A stretch of DNA of 64,000 nt. Source: Sphingosinithalassobacter tenebrarum (lineage in GTDB: Bacteria > Pseudomonadota > Alphaproteobacteria > Sphingomonadales > Sphingomonadaceae). Below are positions 28,858 through 38,799 of the stretch, piece after piece. The notes under the pieces are model-generated. The model was not told the origin of the DNA. It searched no databases and saw nothing but the letters and a program-made list of their open reading frames with translations. How positions within the stretch are numbered: the first letter of the stretch is position 1; every line of letters starts with the position of its first letter. A program made the position numbers and the translations under genes. Where the stretch lies: assembly GCF_011057975.1 (NCBI RefSeq), contig NZ_CP049109.1, positions 3,069,001 through 3,133,000 of the forward strand. Direction: 5' to 3'.

Positions 28858-29487
28858 ATGCGCACGCGCACCCTCTTCGCCGCCCTTGCCTTCGCTGCCG
28901 CGACCCCGCTCGCCGCCGCCCCCTTCGTCGCGTCGCAGGACGCCGGCCTGCCCGGCACCGCCGATGTCTCGCGCGTCGTTGCCGGCACCTATGATCTGGA
29001 CAGCGGGCACAGCTATGCGCACTGGACCGTCAATCACATGGGCTTCACGCCGCTCGACGGCATGTTCGGCAACGCTACCGGCACGCTGACCATCGATCCC
29101 GAAAGCCCCGAGGACGCCAGCGTCGACGTGACTTTCGACATGACCGGCTTCACGACGCACACCGAAGCCTTCACCAACCACCTGAAGAGCGAAGACTTCT
29201 TCAACGTCGCGGAATTCCCGACCGCGCGCTTCGTTTCGACCGCGGTCGAAGTCGACGGCACCACCGCCGAAGTCACTGGCGACCTGACGATTCACGGGGT
29301 CACCAAGTCGGTTACACTCGACACCGAATTTTTCGGCGCCGGCGCGAACCCGATGAACAAAAAACTCAACATCGGCTTCACCGGCACGACCACGATCAAG
29401 CGCAGCGATTTCGGCCTCGGCTATGCCGTGCCCGTCGTCACCGATGAAGTCGAACTGAAGATCGTCGCAGCCTTCGTGAAGCAGTAA
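28858..29487 (+). CDS. YceI family periplasmic protein
   Basis: A 209-aa protein with a signal peptide (TLFAALAFAAATPLAAAP) and a YceI lipocalin-like beta-barrel domain. Family-typical stretches are GTYDLDSGHSYAHWTVNHMG, TNHLKSEDFFNVAEFPTARF, VTGDLTIHGVTKSVTLDTEF and IKRSDFGLGYAVP. YceI proteins bind polyisoprenoids such as ubiquinone and are often induced by stress or pH; the role here is not specified by context. An AAGGGAG precedes the ATG. A palindromic site lies about 80 bp upstream. Confidence 0.9.
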   Translation: MRTRTLFAALAFAAATPLAAAPFVASQDAGLPGTADVSRVVAGTYDLDSGHSYAHWTVNHMGFTPLDGMFGNATGTLTIDPESPEDASVDVTFDMTGFTTHTEAFTNHLKSEDFFNVAEFPTARFVSTAVEVDGTTAEVTGDLTIHGVTKSVTLDTEFFGAGANPMNKKLNIGFTGTTTIKRSDFGLGYAVPVVTDEVELKIVAAFVKQ

Positions 29488-29491
29488 CCGG

Positions 29492-32095
29492 TTAGAACCC
29501 GGCCCGCAGCGTGACCCCCCAGAAGCGCGGCGGGCCGGGGAAGCCGGCATAGGCGCCCGGCTGTTCGGGGACGGATAGGCCGGTGACGTGATAATATTGG
29601 TCGGTCAGGTTCTCGACGAAAAGCGCCGCCTGCCACGTCCCGTCCACTCCGCCTATTCCGATGCGCGCATTGACCAGCGCATAGCCCGGATTGCGCACCA
29701 CGCCGCGCCCAGCCAAACGGTCATAACCATCGATCTCGACCGCGCTCTGATAGCGCGCATCGATATGGAACAGGCCGTGCAGGCCACCGCCCAGTTCCGG
29801 CTGCCAGTCGGCGGCGACGGTGGCGACATGGGCGGGCTGATTTAGCACGCGCTCCCCCGCCATCCCCGCCAGCGGCGTGCCGGCGAAATCATTGTCGCCG
29901 TCATAGCGCGAATCCATCCACGCATAGCCGAGCCGGAGCGACAGCGCGCGGGCGGGCCGCAGCATGGCTTCGGCCTCGATTCCCTTCGCGGTCTTGCCCG
30001 CGACGTTGAGCACCGAGAAATTGCGGCCGGTGAACACCACGTCCTGCGCGTCGGCAATGTCCATCACATAGCCGGCGAGATTGATCGTGACTCCCGGCGC
30101 CGGAGCGACCTTGGCGCCCACTTCCCACGCATCGACATGTTCGGAATCGAAGGCGAGGTCGCGGGCCTGCGCGCCATCGCCGCCCAGAACCACTGAATCG
30201 AACCCCGACTGATCGAGATTGTAGCCGCCCGATTTCGTTCCGCGCGAATAGGCGGCGTAGAGCAGCAGCCCGGGATCGGCCCGCCATGCCAGCCGCGCCG
30301 TGCCCGACAGGCGGCTTTCGCCGCGCCGGTCGGAATATGCGCCATTGAACTCGCTGTTCACCGCCGGATTGCAGGCGAGCAGGAACAACCCCTCGAACAG
30401 TCCCGGGTCGGCAGCACGGATCGCATCGCGATAGATCGCCGCGCGCGGATCGGCGCCGGTGAAGAAATCGCAGCCGGCAGTGTCATTCAATACCCGCGCA
30501 TCGAGCCGCTTGGTCTCGCGGTTCCAGCGCATTCCGAGTGTCAGCGAGACGCTGTCGTTCAGGGCGATGATATTGTGCGTGAACAGCGCGAAGGCGCGGG
30601 TGTCGACGTGATAGCGATTTCCACTGTTGCCCTGCCCCTCCGCACTGCCGGCAAGCGGACTGTTGAGATAGGCGAACAACGCCGATCCGGGCGGCGCCGC
30701 CGCCTGAAGCGCCGGGCTTTGCAGCCAGAGGAGCTGGCCGAACAGCGGCACCGATCCCGAAGGCAGCGGTGCGATCCCCTGCAATGCGGCGCCCACTTGA
30801 TCGAGGCTCGGCACCGGATAGCTGCCGTAGAATTGCGCGGGAACGCCGATACCGTCTGGCGGCGGTGCGGCGAGCTGTCCGCCCAGCGCGGCATCGACAA
30901 ATGCGTCCGCGTCCGCGCCAAGACGGATCGTGTCGCGATGGCGCAGCCGCTGATCGAGGAAGAAGCCGCCGACCAGCCAGTCGAGCCGGCCGTCCCACGC
31001 CTTTCCGTTCAGCCGCACTTCCTGCGTGAAATCGCGAAGCCGCACGCGATAGTCCTCGCGATAGGCACGGTCGGCGCCCGAATAATCGACGTCCTGGTCC
31101 CGCAGGACGCGCCAGTCGCGCCATGCGGTGATCGTCGTGAGCGATGCGTCGCCCAGATCCCAGTCGACCTGGCTCGAAACGCCCCCGTCGCGCACACGCT
31201 CGCCATAGCCGCGCGCAGGAGAGGCCGGCTGAACGCGATCCGACGCTGGTCCGTCATACACGTCCACCAGCCCCTGCCCCGCCGCGATCGCGTCGATGGC
31301 ATCCGCAAAGTCGCCGCGCGAGACGATCGCGACGCCGCAACATTGTTCGTCGCTTTCCGAATAATCCCCGATCAGGCGAAGGCGGAACGCGCCGCTTTCG
31401 ACCAGCGCCTGGCCGCGCAGACTCCAGCGATCGACATCGTTGAAGGCGCGGTCGGCATTGGGATCGGTGACATAGCCGTCGCGGCGGCGGCGGCCCGCAT
31501 CGATACGCAACGCCACGCTGTCGCTTACCGGTCCGGTAAGTCCGGTTTGCGCTGCGAACAGGTTGTAATTGCCGAAGCGCACTTCGCCATAGCCGCCCCA
31601 ATCGAACTCCGGCGGGACAGTGAATACCGATATCGCTCCGGCGGTGGTGTTGCGCCCGAACAATGTCCCCTGCGGCCCGCGCAGCAGTTCAATATGCTCG
31701 AGCTGCGGCAAGTCGCCCAGCGCCGCGCCGGCGCGCGAACGCAGCACGCCATCGATATATACGCCCACCGCCGGTTCGAAGCCCGGATTATCGCTGGCGG
31801 TGGTTATCCCCCGGATCGACAGAAAGGTGCCCACCGCGTCGGATTGGCCGCTCGTTCCCTGAAAACTGGGCACGAGCCGTTCCAGACCGCGCACATCGAC
31901 GATTCCGGCACGCTCCGTCTCCAGCGGCACCAGAACCGTCACTGCGGCGGGTAGATCTTCGAGCGGAGTCGCCCGCCCGGTGACGGATACCACAATGATA
32001 TCCCCCCGGCTTTCGACATTTCGGTCCTGCGCCCATGCGGGCATAGTCGCGACCAGCGAAACGGCGGCTGCCCCCAGCCACGCGATTACGCGCAT
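29492..32095 (-). CDS. TonB-dependent receptor
   Basis: An 867-aa outer-membrane receptor. The signal peptide MRVIAWLGAAAVSLVATMPA ends near WAQ. A TonB-box-like GDIIVVSVTGRATPLEDLPA is followed by a plug domain (RGITTASDNPGFEPAVGVYI, LPQLEHIELLRGPQGTLFGR, TTAGAISVFT), and the beta-barrel ends in the typical aromatic terminus FWGVTLRAGF. Similar receptors in sphingomonads take up varied organic compounds or siderophores; nothing here fixes the ligand. It stands alone and is convergent with yceI. The frame opens further upstream to 32158, but MRVIAW is the natural signal-peptide start. Confidence 0.93.
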   Translation of the reverse strand: MRVIAWLGAAAVSLVATMPAWAQDRNVESRGDIIVVSVTGRATPLEDLPAAVTVLVPLETERAGIVDVRGLERLVPSFQGTSGQSDAVGTFLSIRGITTASDNPGFEPAVGVYIDGVLRSRAGAALGDLPQLEHIELLRGPQGTLFGRNTTAGAISVFTVPPEFDWGGYGEVRFGNYNLFAAQTGLTGPVSDSVALRIDAGRRRRDGYVTDPNADRAFNDVDRWSLRGQALVESGAFRLRLIGDYSESDEQCCGVAIVSRGDFADAIDAIAAGQGLVDVYDGPASDRVQPASPARGYGERVRDGGVSSQVDWDLGDASLTTITAWRDWRVLRDQDVDYSGADRAYREDYRVRLRDFTQEVRLNGKAWDGRLDWLVGGFFLDQRLRHRDTIRLGADADAFVDAALGGQLAAPPPDGIGVPAQFYGSYPVPSLDQVGAALQGIAPLPSGSVPLFGQLLWLQSPALQAAAPPGSALFAYLNSPLAGSAEGQGNSGNRYHVDTRAFALFTHNIIALNDSVSLTLGMRWNRETKRLDARVLNDTAGCDFFTGADPRAAIYRDAIRAADPGLFEGLFLLACNPAVNSEFNGAYSDRRGESRLSGTARLAWRADPGLLLYAAYSRGTKSGGYNLDQSGFDSVVLGGDGAQARDLAFDSEHVDAWEVGAKVAPAPGVTINLAGYVMDIADAQDVVFTGRNFSVLNVAGKTAKGIEAEAMLRPARALSLRLGYAWMDSRYDGDNDFAGTPLAGMAGERVLNQPAHVATVAADWQPELGGGLHGLFHIDARYQSAVEIDGYDRLAGRGVVRNPGYALVNARIGIGGVDGTWQAALFVENLTDQYYHVTGLSVPEQPGAYAGFPGPPRFWGVTLRAGF

Positions 32096-32265
32096 ACATG
32101 CCCCCTTCGCCGCATCGATCTTCGCCGATTGCGGCATTTGCTTTTGTTCTTGGAGCAACTAACGCTGCCGCTTTCCCTGCGTCAACGAAAAGGGAATGGG
32201 GGAACCTCGCCTGCGATCGGGCCTTTCCCCGTAGAGGATCACGAGAAGAGGAAGAGCCTGGCCGC

Positions 32266-32886
32266 ATGCACGACTACGAAGCCGACCCCGAGGATGGCGA
32301 TATCGTCGCCGAAGACGGCAAGATCGCCGTTCCCGAGAATGTCGCCGAGGCAATCCGCACGCTGATCCGATGGGCGGGCGACGATCCCGAACGCGAGGGG
32401 CTTCTCGACACGCCCAAACGCGTCGCGCGCGCGTGGAAGGAATATTGCCGCGGCTATGACGACGATCCCGCGCATCACCTGAGCCGCATCTTCGAGGAAG
32501 TCGGCGGCTATGACGAGATCGTGCTGCTCAACGACATCCCGTTCCAGTCGCATTGCGAGCATCACATGGCGCCGATCATCGGCAAGGCGAGCATCGCCTA
32601 TCTACCGCGCGACCATGTCGTCGGCATTTCGAAGATCGCGCGCGTGCTCCATGCCTTTGCGCACCGCCTGCAGGTGCAGGAACGCCTCACCGCCGAAGTC
32701 GCCGACTGTATCTGGGAGCATCTCAGGCCGCTCGGCGTCGCCGTGGTGGTCAAGGCGACGCATAGCTGCATGACCGCGCGCGGCGTGCGCACGCCGGGCG
32801 TCGGCATGGTGACCAGCCGGATGATGGGCGTGTTCCGCGACGACGAGCGCAGCCGCGCCGAAGTGCTCAAGCTGATGGGATACTGA
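32266..32886 (+). CDS. folE: GTP cyclohydrolase I
   Basis: A 206-aa enzyme making 7,8-dihydroneopterin triphosphate. Zinc ligands are visible in QSHCEHHMAPIIGKASIAYL and in HSCMTARGVRTPG, and the substrate-binding VVGISKIARVLHAFAHRLQV is intact. The N-terminus carries an acidic extension (HDYEADPEDGDIVAEDGK) before the conserved core. GAAGAGGAAGAG lies upstream of the ATG. It is first in a pterin operon: folE, an SDR reductase and folB. Confidence 0.97.
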   Translation: MHDYEADPEDGDIVAEDGKIAVPENVAEAIRTLIRWAGDDPEREGLLDTPKRVARAWKEYCRGYDDDPAHHLSRIFEEVGGYDEIVLLNDIPFQSHCEHHMAPIIGKASIAYLPRDHVVGISKIARVLHAFAHRLQVQERLTAEVADCIWEHLRPLGVAVVVKATHSCMTARGVRTPGVGMVTSRMMGVFRDDERSRAEVLKLMGY

Positions 32887-32891
32887 ACCGC

Positions 32892-33662
32892 GTGACGGGT
32901 CGCGTTCTCGTTACCGGCGCCTCGCGTCGGATCGGCGCGGCGATCGCGCGGCATCTGGGCGCGCGCGGCTGGGCGGTGGCGGTGCATCACCATGCCTCGC
33001 CCGACGATGCCGAGGCTGTGGCGGCGGCGATCCGCGAGGGCGGCGGCAACGCCTGTGTCGTGCAGGGCGAGTTGGAGGATGCGGCGACCCCCCCTGCCCT
33101 GATCGCGGCGACGCGCGAAGGTCTGGACGGGCCGGTGACCGCGCTGGTCAACAACGCCTCGCTCTTCGCCTGGGATACGCATGACCTGAAGGACTATGCG
33201 CTGCTCAACACGCATATGCGGATCAACCTCGGCGCTCCGGTGGCGCTCGCCTCGGCGCTCGCGGCGCAGGGAGATGTCGAAGAGGGCGCGGTCGTCAATC
33301 TGCTCGATCAGAAGGTCGGCAATCTCAATCCCGATTTCTTCACCTATAGCTGCTCGAAAGTGGCGCTCGCCGGCGCGACCGAGATGCTGGCGCAGGCGCT
33401 TGCCCCGCGCATCCGCGTCAACGCGGTGTCGCCGGGGCTCACCCTGCCCAGCCTCGACCAGAGCGAGGAAGAATTCGCGCAAACCTGCGGCGAGAACCTG
33501 CTCCGCCGCCGGGTCGCGCTGGAGGATATTGCCGGCACGGTCGCGCATCTGCTCGAAAGCTCCAGCATCACCGGGCAGAATATCTATGTCGATTGCGGCC
33601 AGCATCTCGTACGGTCGGACGGCGACGTGATGTTCAACACGCGCGAGCGCCCCGATGGCTGA
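32892..33662 (+). CDS. folM: SDR-family oxidoreductase, FolM-like (dihydromonapterin/dihydrofolate reductase)
   Basis: A 256-aa short-chain dehydrogenase. The cofactor motif is VLVTGASRRIGAAIARHLG, where RRIG in place of the usual GIG is typical of FolM/pteridine reductases. The active-site YxxxK is YSCSKVAL near residue 155, and NNASLFAWD corresponds to NNAS. It starts with GTG 5 bp after folE and overlaps folB by 8 bp. This context strongly supports a pteridine reductase role over a generic SDR. Confidence 0.85.
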   Translation: MTGRVLVTGASRRIGAAIARHLGARGWAVAVHHHASPDDAEAVAAAIREGGGNACVVQGELEDAATPPALIAATREGLDGPVTALVNNASLFAWDTHDLKDYALLNTHMRINLGAPVALASALAAQGDVEEGAVVNLLDQKVGNLNPDFFTYSCSKVALAGATEMLAQALAPRIRVNAVSPGLTLPSLDQSEEEFAQTCGENLLRRRVALEDIAGTVAHLLESSSITGQNIYVDCGQHLVRSDGDVMFNTRERPDG

Positions 33663-34011
33663 GGCGCGCTACACGATCCTGCTCGAAGGCCTCGAAGTGA
33701 CGATGGGCATGGGCATCCACGACCATGAACGCGCCGCGCCGCAGCGCGTGGCGGTGACGGTGGCGATGGACTGCGCCTATCCCGCCATGCCCAAGGACCG
33801 GATCGACGCGGTGGTCGATTATGATTTCCTGCGCGAGGGCATCCAGAAGCTGGCGGCCGAGCGGCATTTCGAGCTTCAGGAAGTGTTTTGCGAGCAAGTC
33901 GCCGAACTGGCGATGACGGACAGCCGCGTCGTCGGCGTGCGGGTCCGCTCGGTAAAGCTCGACGTCTATCCCGACGCGCGCGTGGGATGCGAAATCTCGC
34001 GGTCGCGCTGA
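33655..34011 (+). CDS. folB: Dihydroneopterin aldolase
   Basis: A 118-aa enzyme of the tunnelling fold. Motifs are LLEGLEVTMGMGIHDHERAA at the N-terminus, AVVDYDFLREGI, the catalytic LQEVFCEQVAELAM, and SVKLDVYPDARVGCEISR carrying the conserved lysine. It converts dihydroneopterin to 6-hydroxymethyl-dihydropterin. Its start overlaps the upstream SDR gene. Confidence 0.92.
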   Translation: MAEARYTILLEGLEVTMGMGIHDHERAAPQRVAVTVAMDCAYPAMPKDRIDAVVDYDFLREGIQKLAAERHFELQEVFCEQVAELAMTDSRVVGVRVRSVKLDVYPDARVGCEISRSR

Positions 34012-34029
34012 CCGCGAGATCCCGATCGC

Positions 34030-35739
34030 TCAGGCCTTTTCGGCGTCTTCCCCCGGCTCCGGGGCTTCGGGGGCCTCCGGCGTTTGCGGAGCGGCGGACG
34101 CGGTCATCGGGGCAGCCATTCCGCCGCCTTTCACCAGATTGTCGAGCGAGCTGCCGTCGAGGCCCAGCTCCTTCATCAGCCCGTCGATCACCGGTGCCTG
34201 CGCGCGATAGGCAAGCGCGGCACTGACCGCGTCGCTGGCGAGGTTGCCCGAACCGCCGCCGGTCGGCACGCGCATCGTCGTGCCTTCGGGGCCGGAACGC
34301 AGGCCGTCGACCTGCACGATCTTGATCGAATCGATCGCCTCGAGCGGCTTGGCGCTTTCGCGTACGAGATCGGGCAGCACCTTGAGCAGCGCGAGCTTGG
34401 TCTGCAGCGACACCTGATCCGAAGACAGGATGTTCGCCGCTTCATTGACCGCGCGCTGGCCCGCCGCCTCGACTTCGAAGCGGATGCGGGCGGCTTCGGC
34501 GCGCAGCTTTTCGGCTTCGGCCTCGCCCTGTGCTTCCAACCGCGCCGCTTCGGCGCGATTGGTCGCGGCATCGCGTTCGGCCTCGGCATCGACCTTGATG
34601 CGGATCGCATCGCGTTCGGCGGCCTTGGCGGCTTCGATCAGCTCGATCCGCTTCTCGCGCTCGGCGGCCTCGGTCTGGCGCGAGGTCGTCACCTGTTCCT
34701 CGGCAGCGACGGCCTTGGCGCGCGCCTCGTCGGCTTCGGCCTTGGCCTGGCTTTCGTCACGGCTCTTGTTCTGGATCGCGATCTGCTGTTCCTGGCGAGC
34801 GAGCTCGACGGCCTGTTCCTGCGCGATCCGCGCTTCCTTGATCACGCGGTCGGCATCGATCTGCTGGCTGTCGACCATCCTTTTGGCTTCGATCCGCGCG
34901 GCTTCGGCTTCCTGATTGCGGACAGCCTGTTCGCGGGCGATTTCGGCGGCCTGGCCGGCGCGACGCATCTCCACCTCGCGCTCCTGCTCGAGCCGGGCGA
35001 ATTCATTGTCGCGCTGGATTTCGAAGCTGCGCTTGTCCGCTTCAAGATTCTTGGTCTCCATCTGGACGCGCGTATCCTGCTCGATGTCGTTGCGCGTCTT
35101 CTTGCGCAGCTCGATCTGCTCGGTGAGCTTGGTCAGGCCCTCGGCGTCGAACGCGTTGTTGGCATTGAAATGCTCGATCGAGGTCTGGTCGAGCCCGGTC
35201 AGCGAGACGCTTTCCAGTTCCAGCCCGTTCATCGCCAGGTCGGACGAGGAGACCTGCTGCACCTTCTGCACGAAGTCCGCGCGCTGTTCGTGCAGCTGGT
35301 TCATCGTCATCCCCGCCGCGACCGAACGCAGCGCGTCGACGAACTTGCCTTCGACCAGATCCTTGAGCGCCTCGGGCTGCATCGTGCGCATGCCGAGCGT
35401 CTGCGCCGCCATCGCGATGGCGCCGGCATCGGGACGGACGCGGACATAGAATTCCGCCTTCACGTCGATGCGCAGCCGATCGAGCGTGATCAGCGCGTCG
35501 CCATTCTTCCGCTCCACCGCCAGGCGGACCGTGTTCATGTTGACCGGCATCGTTTCGTGGAAGACCGGCAGCACCATCGCGCCGCCGTTCATCACGACCT
35601 TTTCGCCGCCGAAGCCGGTGCGGACGAAGCCGATTTCCTTGGTCGCGCGCTTGTACAGCCGCGTGATCGTGATCGCGAGGATCAGGATGAACGCAAGGAT
35701 AGAACCGGCGATGATGCCGATCGTCGTCAGATTTTCCAT
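34030..35739 (-). CDS. Flotillin family membrane-microdomain protein (YqiK-like)
   Basis: A 569-aa SPFH/Band-7 protein. One N-terminal membrane segment (IGIIAGSILAFILILAITIT, residues ~6-25) is followed by an SPFH domain with VMNGGAMVLPVFHETMPVNM, then a long Ala/Glu/Arg-rich coiled coil (about residues 215-450) with many KAEADEARAKAVAAEEQ-like heptads. A C-terminal flotillin tail with Gly/Ser/Pro-rich residues follows. Flotillins scaffold membrane microdomains and influence membrane fluidity. It is transcribed just after the YqiJ-like partner gene (27 bp gap). Confidence 0.92.
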   Translation of the reverse strand: MENLTTIGIIAGSILAFILILAITITRLYKRATKEIGFVRTGFGGEKVVMNGGAMVLPVFHETMPVNMNTVRLAVERKNGDALITLDRLRIDVKAEFYVRVRPDAGAIAMAAQTLGMRTMQPEALKDLVEGKFVDALRSVAAGMTMNQLHEQRADFVQKVQQVSSSDLAMNGLELESVSLTGLDQTSIEHFNANNAFDAEGLTKLTEQIELRKKTRNDIEQDTRVQMETKNLEADKRSFEIQRDNEFARLEQEREVEMRRAGQAAEIAREQAVRNQEAEAARIEAKRMVDSQQIDADRVIKEARIAQEQAVELARQEQQIAIQNKSRDESQAKAEADEARAKAVAAEEQVTTSRQTEAAEREKRIELIEAAKAAERDAIRIKVDAEAERDAATNRAEAARLEAQGEAEAEKLRAEAARIRFEVEAAGQRAVNEAANILSSDQVSLQTKLALLKVLPDLVRESAKPLEAIDSIKIVQVDGLRSGPEGTTMRVPTGGGSGNLASDAVSAALAYRAQAPVIDGLMKELGLDGSSLDNLVKGGGMAAPMTASAAPQTPEAPEAPEPGEDAEKA

Positions 35740-35766
35740 CTCACTCCTTTTGAGCGGCGGCGGCCG

Positions 35767-36393
35767 TCAGAACGGCCGTGCCTCCACAGCAATGGCATGG
35801 AATATGTCGCCCTCGCGCCGCACCAGCAGCACTTCGACGCCGGATTCCAGCACCTCGCCGTCCTCATTCGGTTCGACCATCACATGATGGATATGTCCGA
35901 AACGATCGCCGACGGCGGCGCGCGCCGGCGAGCCGCGGGTCGCGCGGCCGATCTCGATAATTCCCCGTTTGGCGATCAGGCTGTCGATGCCGACCGCCGT
36001 CGTCTCGTCATGCGGCAGGATTCGCGCGAGCGGGCGCGACAATGCGCCGGTGAGCGGCAGCGCGACCAGCCCGGCAAGTCCCGCGGCGGGGAGCGCGGGC
36101 AGGGTATCGCCGGTAAAGCCCAGCATCGCCTGCTGCCCGCCCAGCCCGAGCAGCGCGAACACCGCGAGCAACAGCGACAGCCACACGAGCAGCGGCAACC
36201 GGCCGAACCCGATCACGCTCGCCAGACCGCCGACAATGTCCAGCTCCGCATCGGCGTCAACGTCGATATCGACGTCCGCATCGGCATCGCCGAGCAAATC
36301 GCCCAAGCCGATCAATTGCACGACAGCAAGCAACACCAGTACCGCAAGCGCAACCGCAAACGGCAGGTTCGCATTGGAAAGCAGGAAGTCCAT
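35767..36393 (-). CDS. YqiJ-like membrane protein with OB-fold (NfeD-type) C-terminus
   Basis: A 208-aa protein with an N-terminal helix (FAVALAVLVLLAVVQLIGLG), an Asp-rich loop (DADADVDIDVDADAELDIVG, residues ~32-51), two to three further transmembrane segments, and a C-terminal beta-rich OB-fold (residues ~145-208). NfeD/YqiJ proteins are encoded with flotillins and act with them. The ATG at 36393 has GAGACAAGAA upstream. The Asp-rich extramembrane loop could bind divalent cations (inference). Confidence 0.85.
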   Translation of the reverse strand: MDFLLSNANLPFAVALAVLVLLAVVQLIGLGDLLGDADADVDIDVDADAELDIVGGLASVIGFGRLPLLVWLSLLLAVFALLGLGGQQAMLGFTGDTLPALPAAGLAGLVALPLTGALSRPLARILPHDETTAVGIDSLIAKRGIIEIGRATRGSPARAAVGDRFGHIHHVMVEPNEDGEVLESGVEVLLVRREGDIFHAIAVEARPF

Positions 36394-36582
36394 TTCTTGT
36401 CTCTTTGAACAGAGAGTACGACCCCGATTACGCGCCCGCAATGAAAACCGGATGACGCATGTACGATTTTCGGAGTGCCGCTTTGGGGGTTAGTACGTCC
36501 CTTGAAGCGCTTGCCACCGAATGGACCACGAACGCTTTGTTAAGCCGTCGATTCATAGGAATTGGTCATGGAGGTGCTCGCA

Positions 36583-36999
36583 ATGACCGAACCGAACGAG
36601 CTGTTGCAAATCGTCTATGTCAGCAGCCTGGCACCGGGAGCACGGATCGATGCGGCGGCGATGCTGGCAACGGCGCGCCGGAACAACGGCCGCGACGGTA
36701 TCACGGGCATGTTGTTCGCCGACGGAAAGCGTTTTCTGCAGGCGATGGAAGGGCCGCCTGAAAAGGTCGAAACCACGCTCTCCCGAATCAGACGCGACCC
36801 GCGTCACCGCGCGATCGTAGTGCTTTCCAAGCGCAACATTGCGCAGCGCGAATTCGGCGCGTGGGACATGGCACATTACGACCGTGCGGACGAAGGCGAC
36901 TTCGGGACGCGCGTGCGCGAACTGACCAGCGCCGCCTCTCCAGCGGTACGCGCCACGATCGAAGGCTTTGTCGCGCTGCGCACCGAACGCCCCGATTGA
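36583..36999 (+). CDS. BLUF-domain blue-light photoreceptor protein (first copy)
   Basis: A 138-aa single-domain BLUF protein (blue light using FAD). The flavin-binding tyrosine is in LQIVYVSSLAPG (residue ~12), the asparagine in ARRNNGRDGITGMLFADGKR, the key glutamine in RFLQAMEGPPEKVE, and the Trp/Met switch region in REFGAWDMAH. There is no output domain, so signalling must act through a partner protein. GGAGG lies 8 nt before ATG 36583; an in-frame ATG at 36568 is less likely. It converges on leuA, and a second BLUF gene lies beyond leuA. Confidence 0.92.
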   Translation: MTEPNELLQIVYVSSLAPGARIDAAAMLATARRNNGRDGITGMLFADGKRFLQAMEGPPEKVETTLSRIRRDPRHRAIVVLSKRNIAQREFGAWDMAHYDRADEGDFGTRVRELTSAASPAVRATIEGFVALRTERPD

Positions 37000-37018
37000 G
37001 GCGGCCGCGGCGCGCGCC

Positions 37019-38689
37019 TCAGCCCAGCGTCCGCGCCCGGTTCGCCGCGCTAAGCACGGCCCGAACCGATGCCGTCGCGATATCCGCGTCAATGCCGACG
37101 CCGAACACCGTCCGCCCGTCCTCCGTGCGGCATTCGAGATAGGCGGCCGCCTGCGCGTCCGATCCGGCACCGATGGCGTGTTCGCTGTAATCGACCACGT
37201 CGAGGTTCGGGCCGGTCGAATCCGCCAGCGCGGCGATCACGCCGGAGATGAGGCCGTTGCCCTTGCCGCTGATCGAGCGTTCCTCGCCGTCGATCGCGAC
37301 ACGACCGACGAACAGGCGCTGGCCCGCGCTGCCGCTTTCCTCATAATCGACCAGCGTGAAGCGATCGCCGTCGTTCGGCAGATAGACTCGGTCGAACAGC
37401 GCGCTGATATCGGCGGCGTTGAGTTCGCGGCTGGTTTCGTCGGCGAGGCGCTGAACGTCCTTGGAGAATTCCGCCTGCATCCGCTTGGGCAGCTTCAATC
37501 CGCGATCCTGTTCGAGCACCCAGGCGACGCCGCCCTTGCCCGACTGTGAATTGACGCGGATGACGGCTTCGTAGCTGCGCCCCAGATCGGCCGGATCGAT
37601 CGGCAGATAGGGCACGTCCCAGATTTCGTCGTTGCGCGCGTCCTGCGCGGCGAAGCCCTTCTTGATAGCGTCCTGATGGCTGCCGGAGAAGGCCGTGAAC
37701 ACCAGTTCGCCGGCATAGGGATGGCGCTGATGCACCGGGAGCTGGTTGCAATATTCGACCGTGCGGATGACTTCGTCGATGTCCGAAAAATCCAGGCCGG
37801 GGTCGACGCCCTGCGTGTACATGTTGAGCGCGACGGTCACGAGATCGCAATTGCCCGTGCGCTCGCCGTTTCCGAACAGGCAGCCTTCGAGCCGGTCGGC
37901 GCCCGCCATCAGCCCCAGCTCGGCGGCCGCGACGCCGGTGCCGCGATCGTTGTGCGGATGCAGGCTGATGACGACGCTGTCACGGTTGCGGATATGCTTG
38001 CAGAACCACTCGATCTGGTCGGCATAGATGTTGGGCGTCGCTGCCTCGACCGTCGCGGGCAGGTTGAGGATCAGCGGATTTTCCGGCGTCGGGCGCAGGA
38101 TATCCATCACCGCCTCGCAGACCTCGACCGAGAAATCGAGTTCGGCAGTCGAGAAAGTTTCGGGGCTGTATTCGAAGTGCCAGTCCGTATCGGGCTGCTT
38201 CGCCGCTTCGTCGCGCAGCACCTTGGCGCCGGTGATCGCGATGTCGCGCACTTCCTCGCGGCTCATGTTGAACACGATGCGCCGCCATGCCGGGCTGACC
38301 GCGTTATAGAGGTGAACGATCGCCGATTTCGCGCCCTTCAGGCTTTCGAAGCTGCGCTCGATCAGGTCGCGACGCGATTGCGTCAGCACCTGCACCATCA
38401 CATCGTCCGGGATATGCCCGCCCTGGACGAGACCGGAGATGAAATCGAATTCGGTCTGCCCGGCCGAAGGGAAGCCGACTTCGATTTCCTTGAGGCCGAC
38501 ATTTACCAGCAGGTCGAAGAAGCGCGTCTTCTTCTCGCCGTTCATCGGGTCGATCAGCGCCTGGTTGCCGTCTCGCAGATCGGTCGACAGCCAGCGCGGC
38601 GGCGTCGTGATCGTGCGGCCCGGCCATTGGCGGTCGGTCAACGGGACTTGCGGAAAGGGTCGGTACTTGGTGCTCGGATCGCGTAACAT
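37019..38689 (-). CDS. leuA: 2-isopropylmalate synthase
   Basis: A 556-aa enzyme catalysing the first step of the leucine branch. The DRE-TIM metallolyase barrel shows [20 protein letters not shown] (residues ~37-56), and [20 protein letters not shown] carries the HxH metal ligands. A C-terminal regulatory LeuA domain ([20 protein letters not shown]) is present. This is the long LeuA form found in Actinobacteria and many Proteobacteria. I chose ATG 38689 as the start. The upstream region encodes a leucine-rich leader peptide followed by a hairpin, which suggests attenuation by leucyl-tRNA supply. Confidence 0.96.
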   Translation of the reverse strand: MLRDPSTKYRPFPQVPLTDRQWPGRTITTPPRWLSTDLRDGNQALIDPMNGEKKTRFFDLLVNVGLKEIEVGFPSAGQTEFDFISGLVQGGHIPDDVMVQVLTQSRRDLIERSFESLKGAKSAIVHLYNAVSPAWRRIVFNMSREEVRDIAITGAKVLRDEAAKQPDTDWHFEYSPETFSTAELDFSVEVCEAVMDILRPTPENPLILNLPATVEAATPNIYADQIEWFCKHIRNRDSVVISLHPHNDRGTGVAAAELGLMAGADRLEGCLFGNGERTGNCDLVTVALNMYTQGVDPGLDFSDIDEVIRTVEYCNQLPVHQRHPYAGELVFTAFSGSHQDAIKKGFAAQDARNDEIWDVPYLPIDPADLGRSYEAVIRVNSQSGKGGVAWVLEQDRGLKLPKRMQAEFSKDVQRLADETSRELNAADISALFDRVYLPNDGDRFTLVDYEESGSAGQRLFVGRVAIDGEERSISGKGNGLISGVIAALADSTGPNLDVVDYSEHAIGAGSDAQAAAYLECRTEDGRTVFGVGIDADIATASVRAVLSAANRARTLG

Positions 38690-38756
38690 CTCGTCAGGTC
38701 TCTCTTCTGCGCCCCCTGTCATGCCCGGGAGTGCTGGGACGTTCAGGTTGGAGAAG

Positions 38757-38799
38757 CCCTTAGAGGCGCGCGTGGCAAGACGGTCCGCACCTCTAAGGG
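38757..38799 (-). promoter_or_regulatory. Attenuator-type hairpin in the leuA leader
   Basis: On the minus strand CCCTTAGAGG (38799-38790) pairs perfectly with CCTCTAAGGG (38766-38757), a 10-bp stem around a 23-nt GC-rich loop. The 5' arm contains the TAG stop codon of the leader peptide, so a ribosome at the stop would block the stem while one stalled at the Leu codons would not. No strong U-run follows (CTTCTCC), so the hairpin may be an antiterminator or sequestrator rather than the terminator itself. Confidence 0.6.

Noticed and set aside
32096..32265. Possible riboswitch between the TonB receptor and folE
   Set aside because: I looked for cobalamin and TPP riboswitch core motifs on both strands and could not identify them; no structure can be supported by eye.
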